Source of the DNA: Aurantiacibacter marinus
Lineage (GTDB): Bacteria > Pseudomonadota > Alphaproteobacteria > Sphingomonadales > Sphingomonadaceae
Length of the DNA: 64,000 nucleotides
Reading direction: 5' to 3'
NCBI RefSeq assembly: GCF_001021555.1
Contig: NZ_LDCP01000002.1
Coordinates: forward strand, 1 to 64,000
The notes under the pieces were generated by a model. The model was not told the DNA's origin, searched no databases, and saw nothing but the letters and a program-made list of their open reading frames with translations. The translations under genes and the position numbers were made by a program. This document shows positions 1 to 9,111 of this stretch, piece after piece; the stretch's first letter is position 1, and each line of letters starts with the position of its first letter.

Positions 1-10
1 TAGGCTGGAC

Positions 11-1162
11 TTACATGCCCGAACCGGGGCCGTAGGTCACTTCAACGCGGCGGTTCTGCAGTTCGCGGACGCCGTCTGCCGTAGCAACGCGTGGCATGCT
101 TTCACCGAAAGCTTCGCTTGCGATGCGAGCAGCTGGAATGCCGCGGCCTGTCAGATAAGACTGAACAGATGCGTTACGACGCTCTGCCAGGCCCATGTTG
201 TAGGTTACGCTGCCCGAACGGTCTGTGTGACCGGCAAGCATGACGCGTGCAGTTCCGCAATCGCCGTAGGCTGTGACAGCGCTGTTAAGCACGGTCGCTG
301 CTTCTGGCGTAATGTCCGACTGATCCCAATCGAAGAATACGATGTAGGGGCCCGTGTTACACTGCGCCTGCGGAGGAGGCGGAGGTGGTGGGGGCGGAGG
401 AGGCGGAGGTGGGGGCGGAGGAGGTGGCGGCGGTGGGGGCGGAGGAGGCGGAGGAGCTTCCGTGCCACCGAAGTTGAAGATGAACGAGCCGAGCACCGAG
501 TGCGTCCGAACGCTTGCGTCAAAGGTACGGCCGACCTGGTCGACGTAGGTACCGCCTTCCACATTGTGGAACTTGTACTTCAGCGAGGCGTCAATGTTGT
601 CGGTTACCGGGCCATAAAGCTGGGCAACTGCCTGCCATGCGAAACGCACGTCATTTTCATCAAGGAAGCCCGGGCCGGTGTCGAATGCACGCACATCATT
701 GAAGCTGGCGTTCGAGATGCCGACGCCGCCACCGATGGCGAAGCCAAAGCTGTCGTTACCGCCAAAATCGAGAAGGGCATTGAGCATGCCGCTCCAGATT
801 TCGCCTTCACCGCCGACGGGTGAGAACGTGCCGAAAGCGAACTGGTCTTCACCACCTGCGCCAACGCTTGCAACGGTTCCGAGGTCTTCGACGTTCAGAA
901 CTTCAAGATCAAAGTTCTGGTAAGATCCTTCGACTTCGAAACGAATTGGGCCGGCATCGTAACCAAGCACCGCTTCACCAGTCCAACCGTAATCGCTTTC
1001 CAGCGTGGCGGTTTCGATAGTTCCGGTATCGGTTTCGAAATCAATGTCTTCTGCGTCCATAACACCGGCACCAAGGCCGAAGTAGAATTCACCATCACCG
1101 GCCAAGGCCGGCGTAGCGATCAGCGCGGTGGCTGATAGGAGCGCGGTAGTGATCTTCCTCAT
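11..1162 (-). CDS. OmpA-family outer-membrane protein with polyproline linker
   Basis: This is a 383-residue OmpA-type protein that should anchor the outer membrane to peptidoglycan. I start at the ATG beginning MRKITTALL, which gives a clean signal peptide ending ALA-GDG and is preceded by a GGGGATAA ribosome site; a longer reading adds 40 residues with no signal-like character. Residues about 22-235 form an eight-strand-like beta-barrel (FYFGLGAG, GEAVLGYD, HSVLGSFIFNF). A run of 28 prolines then links to a C-terminal OmpA domain carrying GHTDRSG and the NRRVEV motif that binds diaminopimelate. It stands alone, downstream of the radical SAM gene with a 120-base gap that presumably holds its own promoter. 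The proline run is exceptionally long. The family call is firm; the ligand is inferred. Confidence 0.92.
   Translation of the reverse strand: MRKITTALLSATALIATPALAGDGEFYFGLGAGVMDAEDIDFETDTGTIETATLESDYGWTGEAVLGYDAGPIRFEVEGSYQNFDLEVLNVEDLGTVASVGAGGEDQFAFGTFSPVGGEGEIWSGMLNALLDFGGNDSFGFAIGGGVGISNASFNDVRAFDTGPGFLDENDVRFAWQAVAQLYGPVTDNIDASLKYKFHNVEGGTYVDQVGRTFDASVRTHSVLGSFIFNFGGTEAPPPPPPPPPPPPPPPPPPPPPPPPPPPPQAQCNTGPYIVFFDWDQSDITPEAATVLNSAVTAYGDCGTARVMLAGHTDRSGSVTYNMGLAERRNASVQSYLTGRGIPAARIASEAFGESMPRVATADGVRELQNRRVEVTYGPGSGM
371..454. repeat. GGN/CCN microsatellite-like tract encoding 28 prolines
   Basis: There are 28 consecutive proline codons on the minus strand, read as GGN-like triplets on the plus strand. 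The DNA is built of imperfect 21-24 base units starting GGAGGAGG, repeated three and a half times. Codon use inside it is mixed (CCG, CCT, CCA, CCC), so it is not a simple trinucleotide expansion. It forms the periplasmic spacer of the OmpA-family protein. Confidence 0.9.
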
Positions 1163-1282
1163 GAGGTTATCCCCTATAATCATACGTTTGCGAATCATTG
1201 CACGGCACCAACAGGGCGAAAACCCCATAATGCGACAAAGCCGATACTGCCCTAGCGCAAAAATATGCTCGTTGAACAGCAT

Positions 1283-2365
1283 TTATATCAGACTGAGCTG
1301 ACCGCCAGTATGGGGCCGGCGAAACTGTGCACAATCCAGTTCAAACTGCTCCGTGTTGATTCCAGCGCGGCGGCAAGCCAGCCGGAAGCGGGAGCGAAAA
1401 AGTTCGGCCCAGATGCCATCCGGCTTCATCCGGGAGAAAAACTCCGGATCATTGTCGCGTCCGTTCCGGATAGATTGCACGATGCCCATCACTTTCTTGG
1501 CGCGCTGCGGATAGTGAATGTCCAGCCATTCCCGGAATAACGGGCCAACTTCGTGCGGTAGTCGTAAGGGTATCCACCCGCATCTTTTCACCCCGGCCGC
1601 GGCGGCGCGCGTGATGATGTCTTCCATAAACTCGTCTGTAATAGCCGGAATGACGGGTGAAATCGAACAATGGGTCGGGATGCCTGCCCTGGCCAGTGTC
1701 TCTAGAGCCAGCATGCGCTTTTCCGGTGCTGCTGCTCGCGGCTCCAGCTTGCCCGACAACACGGGGTCGAGCGAAGTTACTGATATTGCAACGGCGACAA
1801 GCCGACGTGCCGCCATCTCCGAAAGCAAATCGATATCGTGCAGAACGCGGTCGGATTTGGTTGTAATCGTGACGGGATGACCGGTGTCGTTGCACACTTC
1901 CAGAAGTTCTCTGGTGATACGGTAGGTTTGCTCGATCGGCTGGTAGGGGTCTGTATTGGTGCCCATTGCGATGGGCCGAGGGCGGTAATTTGGCCGCGCC
2001 AGTGTTTGACGCAGCAACCGCGCTGCATCAGGTTTGGCAAACAGTTTCGTTTCGAAATCCAGTCCGGGCGAAAGATCGTGGTAGGCATGGGTGGGCCGGG
2101 CAAAGCAATAGACGCAGCCGTGCTCACACCCGCGATAGGCATTGATAGAGCGATCAAACGGGATATCGGGCGAGCGGTTGAAGCTTATGATCGTTTTGGG
2201 ATGTTCCTCTGTCACGGTCGTGCGCAATTTGACCGGCGGCCCGTCCAGCGTCTCCATAACGTCTCGCCAGTCACCATCGGTGTGGCGCTGGGCAAGGCCG
2301 AACCGATCCGGCACATGTGCGGATTGGGCGCCGCGACCTTTAATAGTTGTGTTTGCTTTGGCCAT
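1283..2365 (-). CDS. PA0069-family radical SAM protein
   Basis: This 360-residue radical SAM enzyme belongs to the PA0069 / SplB-like group of unknown substrate. The cluster motif RGCEHGCVYC places the three 4Fe-4S ligands at C80, C84 and C87. The segment after it (MGTNTDPYQPIE, TITTKS) is typical of this family. I start at the ATG giving MAKANTTIKGRG; the six-codon-longer reading adds hydrophobic residues unlike the family. The gene points towards the OmpA gene and is divergent from the VOC gene, with about 50 bases between them. The family is clear, but no reaction can be assigned. Confidence 0.85.
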   Translation of the reverse strand: MAKANTTIKGRGAQSAHVPDRFGLAQRHTDGDWRDVMETLDGPPVKLRTTVTEEHPKTIISFNRSPDIPFDRSINAYRGCEHGCVYCFARPTHAYHDLSPGLDFETKLFAKPDAARLLRQTLARPNYRPRPIAMGTNTDPYQPIEQTYRITRELLEVCNDTGHPVTITTKSDRVLHDIDLLSEMAARRLVAVAISVTSLDPVLSGKLEPRAAAPEKRMLALETLARAGIPTHCSISPVIPAITDEFMEDIITRAAAAGVKRCGWIPLRLPHEVGPLFREWLDIHYPQRAKKVMGIVQSIRNGRDNDPEFFSRMKPDGIWAELFRSRFRLACRRAGINTEQFELDCAQFRRPHTGGQLSLI

Positions 2366-2402
2366 GAAACAAAAGTAGAACAAAGTTTCTGGAATGCCAA
2401 GT

Positions 2403-2409
2403 AGGAGAG
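2403..2409 (+). promoter_or_regulatory. ribosome binding site selecting a GTG start
   Basis: AGGAGAG lies about 6 bases before the GTG at 2415 and overlaps the codons after the upstream ATG at 2394. It therefore argues for the GTG as the true start of the VOC protein. Confidence 0.55.
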
Positions 2410-2414
2410 AGCTT

Positions 2415-2753
2415 GTGCCAAAGCTGGATTATGTCGAACTCCCTGTCGCGACGGCGGAAAATGCCGTCAGGTTTTACAGCGAGGCATTCGGGTGGGACTT
2501 CACGAGGTACGGCCCCGGTTACGCATCATATGAAGGAGGGCCAAGCCATCTTGGGCTGGACGGGACTGATGATCCGAAAAAGGCCGCTGCAATTTTGCCA
2601 GTTATCAGGGTGGAAAATCTTGAAGATGCCTACTCATCGGTGGTTGCGGCAGGGGGCACTGTCTCGCAGGAAATATTCGCCTTTCCAGGTGGAAGGCGCT
2701 TTCACTTCACAGATCCTGACGGACATGAGCTGGGATGTTACCAACCCGCTTGA
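2415..2753 (+). CDS. VOC-family (glyoxalase/dioxygenase-fold) protein
   Basis: This is a 112-residue single-domain vicinal oxygen chelate protein. It opens with KLDYVELPV, continues with the FYSEAFGW helix and ends with GRRFHFTDPDGHELGCYQP, the usual second half of a betaalphabetabetabeta module with its metal-site glutamate in GHELG. I chose the GTG start because a good ribosome site sits just upstream; an ATG seven codons earlier is the alternative. It converges on moaB with 3 bases between. Members include glyoxalases, antibiotic-binding proteins and many of unknown role, and nothing here tells which. Confidence 0.8.
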   Translation: MPKLDYVELPVATAENAVRFYSEAFGWDFTRYGPGYASYEGGPSHLGLDGTDDPKKAAAILPVIRVENLEDAYSSVVAAGGTVSQEIFAFPGGRRFHFTDPDGHELGCYQPA

Positions 2754-2756
2754 GCC

Positions 2757-3284
2757 TCAGCGTTCCTGCAAACGTGGGATAAGCTCGACGAAGTTGCAGG
2801 GCCTATGGCGGCTGTCCAGCTGATCGGACAGGATGCGATCCCAACCATCACGCACGGCTCCGTTGGAGCCTGGCAGAGCGAAGATATAAGTGCCGGCAGC
2901 AAGTACAGCGCAAGCCCGCGACTGGATCGTCGAGGTTCCTATGGACTCAAGACTTATCCAGCGGAACAGTTCGCCGAAGCCTGGAATATCCTTATCTTTT
3001 ACCGCCTCAAGCGCCTCTGGCGTCACGTCGCGGCCTGTCAGCCCGGTGCCGCCGGTCGTGATGATTACATCAACCTCTGAATCCGCTATCCATTCGCGCA
3101 ATTGCGCGGCGATCAATCCGGCGTCGTCTTTCACAATCGTTCGGCGGGAAACCACATGTCCCTTTTGATTGATACGCTCACACAGGATATTCCCCGACGT
3201 ATCATCTGCGGGCGTGCGCGTATCCGATACAGTCAGAACAGCGATAGTTATGGGGACGAAGGCGAGGCTTTCGTGAATTGGCAT
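2757..3284 (-). CDS. moaB: molybdenum cofactor biosynthesis protein MoaB
   Basis: This 175-residue MogA/MoaB-fold protein would bind and probably adenylylate molybdopterin during molybdenum cofactor synthesis. The hallmark TTGGTG motif is present in VIITTGGTGLTGRD, followed by DVTPEALE and the GS-N-G stretch PGSNGAVRDGW that lines the pterin site. The start ATG overlaps the TGA of the upstream lytic transglycosylase by one base (TGATG), so the two are translationally coupled. No other molybdenum cofactor gene is nearby. MoaB and MogA are hard to separate by sequence; the short length and lack of a MoeA fusion favour MoaB. Confidence 0.88.
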   Translation of the reverse strand: MPIHESLAFVPITIAVLTVSDTRTPADDTSGNILCERINQKGHVVSRRTIVKDDAGLIAAQLREWIADSEVDVIITTGGTGLTGRDVTPEALEAVKDKDIPGFGELFRWISLESIGTSTIQSRACAVLAAGTYIFALPGSNGAVRDGWDRILSDQLDSRHRPCNFVELIPRLQER

Positions 3285-5050
3285 CAATTGCCGCCGGTCG
3301 ACATGTAGACCCGTCCATCGCTCAGGCCTGTACCGTCAGGAAACAGCGGCCAACCGTTCTGCGCCAAAGCCCTGCGGCTAGGCGACGCCGCATTGGCCTG
3401 ACGTTCGTACATCCAGTAATTGCGCATAACGATGGAAACATAGCCACGCGTTTCCCAATAAGGGATGGCCTCCATATACAGCAGCGGATCGTCAAAATCG
3501 CGGATTTCGGTTTCCCAGCGACGGATTGGCGTCATCCCGGCATTATAAGCCGCCATGATGATCGGCAGGCGCTGGCGTGTTGCGGGATCATCGCGCAGCA
3601 TTTCAAGATTGCGCTGACCGAACGCCAGGTTGATTTCCGGGTCGTAAATATTCACGCTGCTGGCGCTCATCCCTAAAGATGGCGCATGCTGGCGAACGGT
3701 AATCGGGGTAATCTGCATCAGGCCTTGCGCATCGGCAGGGCTTGTGGCGTTGGGCCGAAAGGCGCTTTCCTGAAGGATGTGCGCAAAGGCAAGCGCCGGG
3801 TCTACGCGCCAGCCATTTGATGGTGCGATTTTGGGCGCGGGAAAGTGGGAAGCCGGGTCTGCGCTGGTGCCGCTGGGCGCATTGAAAGCCATAAACAATT
3901 GTGTCTGCGGGAATCCGAGTGATCGGGCGAGGCGAGACAGCGCCGCGTAATCCTGCGGATTGCCTATGCGTGCCTGATGAAGAAGGACCTGGCTGCCAGG
4001 TCCGTCACGGCCGATTTCTGCAAGAGCCACGGCGATGCGAACGTTTCTTTCGGCACCAACTGCCTGCCAGTCCTCTTGCGTAAAATCTGCGCTTTCCACG
4101 CGGTCGGGCAAGTTGCGCCCAAGCTGCTCCGCAGCCAGCATCCCGTACATGGTACGATCATCGATCGCGGCATCGCTGAGGAGGCGGGTGCTGAGATCGG
4201 GTTGCCTGCACCGCAATGCCGCTCGCGCACCCCAATACAACGCGGCAGCGCGCAGGCTTGGGCTGGATGCACCGGCAGCGGTTCGCTGGAAATAGTCGCT
4301 TGCGGTCTGGCAATCGTTCAACCGCCATGCGGCAAGACCGGCAACCCAGTCGCCTTCTGCAACCCATGGTCCGCTGCCCGCGCCCACCGTTTGCGCCATT
4401 GCCAGCGCTTCTGCATCAAGATTTTCTATAAAAAAGCTGAAGGCAACACGTTGGCGCCATTCGGCTCTTGCCTGACTGCTCAGGCTGGCATCGATTCCGT
4501 CAAGCAATTGCCGCGCACCGTAGGGGTCATCATCAGATATGTGCTGCAAGATGGCCGATCGAATGCTGGCAGGCATACTGCCATCGCCGACGGAACTTGG
4601 CCGCGTACGGCGAGGCATTGTGCCTTGTGACGTCGTTTGGCGGACATATGGCAGATCTGGTTCACGCTCGGCTCCGCGCGTTACGCTCAGGCGGCCAATC
4701 TGTTCTGCCTGCGGCAATTCCTGCCCGCGCCGAAGCCAGTCCAGCAATGCAGGCAGTTCTACGCGTGGTGAATTGGCGTGCAGATAATATTCAGCCCGCG
4801 CAAAATCGGTGAGCAGGCCGTCAGGCCGCTGGGCAAGAAGCGTCTCGACATCGGCCCAGCGCTCCCCGTCAATCGCATTGAAAAGGCGGGAGTAATGATC
4901 ACGCTCCTCAGAGGAGAGCTGCTGCGGCACTTCTTGTGCGTTGATGCGGGCAGTGAAGTAGGTGCGTGTATCCTGCGCCTGCGCCAACAACGGAGCGAAA
5001 GCTGCAGCGGCAAGAGCGAGTATGCTGATGCAAGTCTTCATCGATTTCAT
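3284..5050 (-). CDS. soluble lytic murein transglycosylase (Slt type)
   Basis: This 588-residue periplasmic enzyme should cleave the MurNAc-GlcNAc bond of peptidoglycan to give 1,6-anhydro ends. It has a signal peptide (MKSMKTCISILAL to AQA-QD), a long alpha-helical superhelix of TPR-like character (about 40-400) and a C-terminal GH23 lysozyme-like domain. The catalytic glutamate is E428 in HILQESAF, followed by GLMQIT and AAYNAG, the classic Slt motifs. I start at the ATG 2 bases after the upstream stop; another ATG three codons on is equally possible. It sits in a tight minus-strand run UDG-like protein, slt, moaB. Confidence 0.9.
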   Translation of the reverse strand: MKSMKTCISILALAAAAFAPLLAQAQDTRTYFTARINAQEVPQQLSSEERDHYSRLFNAIDGERWADVETLLAQRPDGLLTDFARAEYYLHANSPRVELPALLDWLRRGQELPQAEQIGRLSVTRGAEREPDLPYVRQTTSQGTMPRRTRPSSVGDGSMPASIRSAILQHISDDDPYGARQLLDGIDASLSSQARAEWRQRVAFSFFIENLDAEALAMAQTVGAGSGPWVAEGDWVAGLAAWRLNDCQTASDYFQRTAAGASSPSLRAAALYWGARAALRCRQPDLSTRLLSDAAIDDRTMYGMLAAEQLGRNLPDRVESADFTQEDWQAVGAERNVRIAVALAEIGRDGPGSQVLLHQARIGNPQDYAALSRLARSLGFPQTQLFMAFNAPSGTSADPASHFPAPKIAPSNGWRVDPALAFAHILQESAFRPNATSPADAQGLMQITPITVRQHAPSLGMSASSVNIYDPEINLAFGQRNLEMLRDDPATRQRLPIIMAAYNAGMTPIRRWETEIRDFDDPLLYMEAIPYWETRGYVSIVMRNYWMYERQANAASPSRRALAQNGWPLFPDGTGLSDGRVYMSTGGN

Positions 5051-5052
5051 TG

Positions 5053-5778
5053 TCAGGCAGTCCATTGAAGCAGTCTGTGCCACAGCCGCGCGCGCTGGCG
5101 CGGATGGTCAAGCAGACGGTCAGGGGCAAAAGTGGTGAGCGCAGGAATGTTTGCGATCTCGGTAAAAGATTCGGGCGGTGCAGCAGGATCGTGGCCAAGC
5201 ATGGCCGGCAATTTGCTGCCAAACAGGATCACGCGCTGTGGCTTTGCCAATTCGATATGGCGTTGCAGTGCTGCGCCAGCGCCTTCGGACAGGAGTCCAC
5301 CCCAGTCGGGCAGGGTCATATTGCCCGGTATGGCAGAAGCAAAATAGGCCCGGCCCACGTCGATGCCCAGTGCAATGGCAATGTTGTCCAACATCTTGCC
5401 CTGCGGGCCGGCTAGCAATCGTTCGCGGTCGTCAACCTCTGGCATGGGCACAAGCAGCATCAGCTGTGCGCCGATTTCTCCGCGCGGGGCAATGCGAGGG
5501 GAATGGCCGGAAGGAAGCGGCGTTTCAGGGTCCATCCACCAGCCGCGAAAAGCGGGCATATCCTTAGGAAGATCGATTTCCGGTATTACCGGTTCCGGCG
5601 CGACCTTCACGTCACTTTCAGGAGCCTGGGCTGCCGCGTTTTTGTTCGCTGACTCGTGTTCATTAGCAAGAAGGTTTTGAACATCATCTTCAAACAGGCA
5701 GTCCACGCCTGCATCGCGCCACCAATCCAGCGTGGCGGAATATTGCTCTGCGAGCGTTAATTGGGGGCGTGTTTCCAT
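5053..5778 (-). CDS. uracil-DNA glycosylase superfamily protein
   Basis: This 241-residue protein has a UDG-like fold in its C-terminal two thirds: a motif-1 region (LMLLVPMPEVDDRE, then GPQGKMLDNI) and a final HPRQRARLWHRL that fits motif 2. Family 4/5 enzymes carry four cysteines for an iron-sulfur cluster; this protein has almost no cysteines (only one near residue 40), so it either lacks the cluster or is a divergent, possibly inactive member. The first 80 residues are low-complexity and Ala/Glu/Pro rich. I start at METRPQL because the upstream extension runs into the divergent ETF-QO promoter region. The superfamily is likely; activity is uncertain. Confidence 0.72.
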   Translation of the reverse strand: METRPQLTLAEQYSATLDWWRDAGVDCLFEDDVQNLLANEHESANKNAAAQAPESDVKVAPEPVIPEIDLPKDMPAFRGWWMDPETPLPSGHSPRIAPRGEIGAQLMLLVPMPEVDDRERLLAGPQGKMLDNIAIALGIDVGRAYFASAIPGNMTLPDWGGLLSEGAGAALQRHIELAKPQRVILFGSKLPAMLGHDPAAPPESFTEIANIPALTTFAPDRLLDHPRQRARLWHRLLQWTA

Positions 5779-5864
5779 CGTATAGACCAACCGCGGTCTT
5801 GACCTGCACATGGGCAACGATCAAGTCCTCTTGCAACGGATTATATGCAAAACGGGATAAAGCG

Positions 5865-7511
5865 ATGAGTGAACGGGAATCTATGCCCGTCGACGTGGTT
5901 GTTGTCGGCGGCGGTGTTGCCGGTTTGGCGGCAGCCATTCGGTTGAAGCAGGTCAATGAAGAGCTTGAAGTTGTGGTCCTTGAAAAGGGCTCAGAAATCG
6001 GCGCGCACATTCTTTCGGGCGCGGTGGTTGATCCCAAATCGCTCGACGAGCTGCTGCCCGACTGGCGCACCATGGATTGCCCGATGGCGGAAACGCCTGT
6101 CACGGACAATTGGCACTGGATGCTCAGCAAAGGCGGAAAAGTCAGCGTTCCGCATCTCGCATTGCCGCCCTTCATGTCTAATGATGGGTGCTACACCGGA
6201 TCGCTCGGCAATCTGACACGCTGGCTTGGTGAGCAAGCCGAAGCGTTGGGCGTCATGGTTTTCCCCGGCTTCCCTGCATCAGAGGTGATGTTCAATGAAG
6301 CGGGCGCGGTAACCGGCGTTATTACGCAGGATATGGGCGTTGCTGCAGATGGCAGTCATAAGTCCGATTATCAGCCCGGCATGGAAATCCACGCAAAATA
6401 CACCCTGTTCGCAGAGGGCGCGCGCGGCAATCTGACCAAGATCATGAAGGAGCGCTTCGATCTTGAGGCGAATTGCCAGCCACAGGTTTATGGCCTTGGA
6501 ATCAAGGAATTGTGGGATATTGATCCGTCAAAGCATGAACCGGGCCGCGTGATTCACACGCAGGGCTGGCCGCTTTCGGAAAGCGATACGTGGGGCGGCG
6601 GGTTCCTGTATCATCAGGCGAACGGTCAGGTCGCGCTCGGTTTCGTGACCGCGCTCGATTATGAAAATCCCTATGTCTCGCCGTTCCAGGAATTCCAGCG
6701 GTGGAAGCACCACCCGGCGATCAGTGAATACCTCGAAGGCGGCACCCGCGTTGCTTATGGCGCGCGCGCGATTAACGAAGGCGGGTGGCAGTCTGTACCC
6801 AAGCTCGCATTCCCCGGCGGCGCGCTGGTTGGCTGCGCAGCGGGTTTTGTGAACGTGCCGCGAATCAAGGGCAGCCACACCGCCATGAAAAGCGGGATGC
6901 TGGCCGCAGAAGCTGTCGCCGTCGCGATTGGCGAAGGCGCAGAGCATACTGAAGTTGCGGAATATGAAGCGAATTTGCGCGAAAGCTGGATCGCGACAGA
7001 ACTCAAGAAGGTGAAGAACGCGCAGCCATTGGTCGCCAAGTTTGGCGGCGATGTCGGCACAGTTCTGGCTGGCATCGACATGTGGATGCGCCAGCTGAAA
7101 ATCGGCGTGCTCCCGGCGATGAAGCATCATCGCGATTATACAACAACGCAGCGGGCCGACTTGTTCAAGCCGATCAATTATCCCAAGCCTGACGGGAAGA
7201 TCAGCTTCGACCGCCTCACCAGCGTATCCTACAGCTTTACCAATCATGCAGAGGACCAGCCTAACCATTTGAAAGTGGCGGATTTGGAATTGCAGCGGGA
7301 AAGCGAGTTTGAGATCTTTGCAGGGCCATCCACCCGCTATTGCCCCGCTGGGGTCTATGAATGGCTGATCGAGGAAGGGCAGGAGCCCAAATTCCAGATC
7401 AATTCGCAAAACTGCGTCCACTGCAAGACCTGCGATATCAAGGACCCGAACCAGAACATCAACTGGACCACGCCCGAAGGCGGCGGCGGTCCGAACTATC
7501 CGAATATGTAA
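5865..7511 (+). CDS. electron transfer flavoprotein-ubiquinone oxidoreductase
   Basis: This 548-residue inner-membrane flavoprotein passes electrons from reduced ETF (fed by fatty-acid and amino-acid dehydrogenases) to ubiquinone. An FAD-binding GGGVAGLAAAIRL sits at the N-terminus. The C-terminus has the 4Fe-4S ligand set RYCPAG then NCVHCKTCDIKDP. Its length matches the family. I start at ATG of MSERESMPVDV; the 32-codon upstream extension is non-homologous and crosses the promoter gap. The divergent UDG-like gene begins 86 bases away. ETF itself (etfAB) is not in the window. It feeds the same quinone pool as the sdh and nuo genes found here. Confidence 0.95.
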   Translation: MSERESMPVDVVVVGGGVAGLAAAIRLKQVNEELEVVVLEKGSEIGAHILSGAVVDPKSLDELLPDWRTMDCPMAETPVTDNWHWMLSKGGKVSVPHLALPPFMSNDGCYTGSLGNLTRWLGEQAEALGVMVFPGFPASEVMFNEAGAVTGVITQDMGVAADGSHKSDYQPGMEIHAKYTLFAEGARGNLTKIMKERFDLEANCQPQVYGLGIKELWDIDPSKHEPGRVIHTQGWPLSESDTWGGGFLYHQANGQVALGFVTALDYENPYVSPFQEFQRWKHHPAISEYLEGGTRVAYGARAINEGGWQSVPKLAFPGGALVGCAAGFVNVPRIKGSHTAMKSGMLAAEAVAVAIGEGAEHTEVAEYEANLRESWIATELKKVKNAQPLVAKFGGDVGTVLAGIDMWMRQLKIGVLPAMKHHRDYTTTQRADLFKPINYPKPDGKISFDRLTSVSYSFTNHAEDQPNHLKVADLELQRESEFEIFAGPSTRYCPAGVYEWLIEEGQEPKFQINSQNCVHCKTCDIKDPNQNINWTTPEGGGGPNYPNM

Positions 7512-7524
7512 GGGTTTCGCCAGC

Positions 7525-8337
7525 TTGAAGCTGACCCAAACTGCATACGCCAAGATAAACCTCGCGCTGCACGTCCGGGCGCGGCGGGATGATGGCTTTC
7601 ATGAGCTTGAGACGCTGTTTGCGTTTGTTGATGCAGGTGATCAGCTTGTTGCGCGCACAGCCAATGCGGATAGTCTGACAACGGTAGGCGAGTTTGCTGG
7701 CGCGCTTGATAATCCGTTTGATAACATTGTGATGCGGGCGCTTTCTAAACTTCCGCGTCCGGATGGCTTGGCGATTACTCTGGAGAAAAACCTGCCCGTG
7801 GCGGCAGGACTGGGCGGAGGTTCAGCCGATGCTGGCGCGGTATTTCGCATCATACGCGATGCTCACGGATTGCCCGATGACTGGCGAGAGCGCGCGGCGA
7901 AATTGGGCGCGGATGTTCCGGCCTGTGTCGAAAGCGTGACCTGCATCGGTCGTGGCACCGGCACGGAACTGGAACCTGTCGAAAGCGACCTGACCGGAAT
8001 GGCCGTGCTGCTGGTCAATCCGCGGGTTCCGCTGGCGACCGGGCCTGTATTCGAGGCTTGGGACGGAATGGACCGCGAGGCACTGCCTGAAGGACCGGTC
8101 AGCAAGATTGCCCGCGAAGGACGCAATGATCTACGCGCTCCGGCAATCTCTTTGTGTCCTGCAATCGCGGACGTATTGCGTGCACTGGCGACGGTTAATC
8201 CGTGGATGTGCGAAATGTCCGGATCAGGGGCGACTTGTTTTGCTCTGTTTGAACATGTCGAGGAACGCGATAGAGCGGCCGAGACATTAGCTACCGACCA
8301 TCCGGACTGGTGGCAGATGAGAGGATTTCTTCGATGA
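7525..8337 (+). CDS. ispE: 4-diphosphocytidyl-2-C-methyl-D-erythritol kinase
   Basis: IspE phosphorylates the 2-hydroxyl of CDP-methylerythritol in the MEP route to isoprenoids. The 270-residue GHMP kinase has the opening LTQTAYAKINLALHV and the ATP loop PVAAGLGGGSADAG, followed by the late MSGSGATCFALF motif. The start is a TTG preceded by AAGGG, 13 bases after the ETF-QO stop; no ATG gives the conserved N-terminus. The last codons overlap the next gene's ATG (ATGA). The weak start codon may keep expression low. Confidence 0.95.
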   Translation: MKLTQTAYAKINLALHVRARRDDGFHELETLFAFVDAGDQLVARTANADSLTTVGEFAGALDNPFDNIVMRALSKLPRPDGLAITLEKNLPVAAGLGGGSADAGAVFRIIRDAHGLPDDWRERAAKLGADVPACVESVTCIGRGTGTELEPVESDLTGMAVLLVNPRVPLATGPVFEAWDGMDREALPEGPVSKIAREGRNDLRAPAISLCPAIADVLRALATVNPWMCEMSGSGATCFALFEHVEERDRAAETLATDHPDWWQMRGFLR

Positions 8338-9062
8338 GTGAACCCGTCTTCCGTATGATCGGAGAGGCCAATCGTGGCGGCATTGTCGTCGTTTGCGACC
8401 ATGCGTCCAATCAGGTGCCAGAAGACATAGAACTTGGCATCTCCGGCCCGGCGCTGGAAAGCCACATTGCCTATGATATCGGCGCATCTGGTGTTTCAGA
8501 GCGGTTGGCGCGCCGTCATGGTATGGGGGCAATGTTAGGCAATATCAGTAGATTGGTAATCGACTTTCACAGAGAAGAAGAATCGACAGGCCTCGTGCCA
8601 ACCACCACTGACGGTATCCTCATTCCAGGTAATATCGGGGCCAATCGAGAGAAGCGCCTGAACGATTATCACCGACCCTATCACAAGGCGCTGGATAAAT
8701 GGCTGAACGATGTTCAGCCGGGTCTGATCCTGTCGATTCACAGCTTCACACCCAAGCTTGAGAGCAAACCGAAAGAAGAACGTCCGTGGGAAATCGGGCT
8801 GCTGTATAATGAGGATGATCGCGGCGCGCGTCATGCAATACGTCTGTTCAGCGAACTTGGTGTCACCGTTGGCGATAACGAGCCGTATTCGGGTAAGGAA
8901 CTGAACGCGACAATGAACCGCCATGCGGAAGCTCATGGCCGGCCTTATTGCGCGATCGAGATCCGCAATGATCTGATCACGCAGGAACGCGGGCAAGCGC
9001 GCTGGGCGGCAATTATTGCGGATGTCGCTGGCAGAGTGAAGCTAGCGATCGAAACCGCCTGA
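8334..9062 (+). CDS. N-formylglutamate amidohydrolase-like protein
   Basis: This 242-residue protein belongs to the FGase family that hydrolyses N-formylglutamate in histidine breakdown, though many members have unknown substrates. The signature VVCDHASNQVP near the start and the later SIHSFTP and EIRNDLI are family motifs that hold the zinc. The start ATG overlaps the ispE stop by ATGA, so translation is coupled. No hut genes are nearby, so a role in histidine degradation is not supported by context. Confidence 0.82.
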   Translation: MSEPVFRMIGEANRGGIVVVCDHASNQVPEDIELGISGPALESHIAYDIGASGVSERLARRHGMGAMLGNISRLVIDFHREEESTGLVPTTTDGILIPGNIGANREKRLNDYHRPYHKALDKWLNDVQPGLILSIHSFTPKLESKPKEERPWEIGLLYNEDDRGARHAIRLFSELGVTVGDNEPYSGKELNATMNRHAEAHGRPYCAIEIRNDLITQERGQARWAAIIADVAGRVKLAIETA

Positions 9063-9111
9063 TCGTCTCTTCACAGCCTCAAAGCATTTCCTGTTTCGAT
9101 TTGCGGCGCGA

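Noticed and set aside
371-454. CRISPR-like repeats
   Set aside because: The units are imperfect, contiguous and lie inside a coding spacer; there are no unique spacers or cas genes.
354-548. Open frame encoding a run of 28 glycines
   Set aside because: It is the opposite strand of the OmpA proline tract; no ribosome site and no homology-like sequence.
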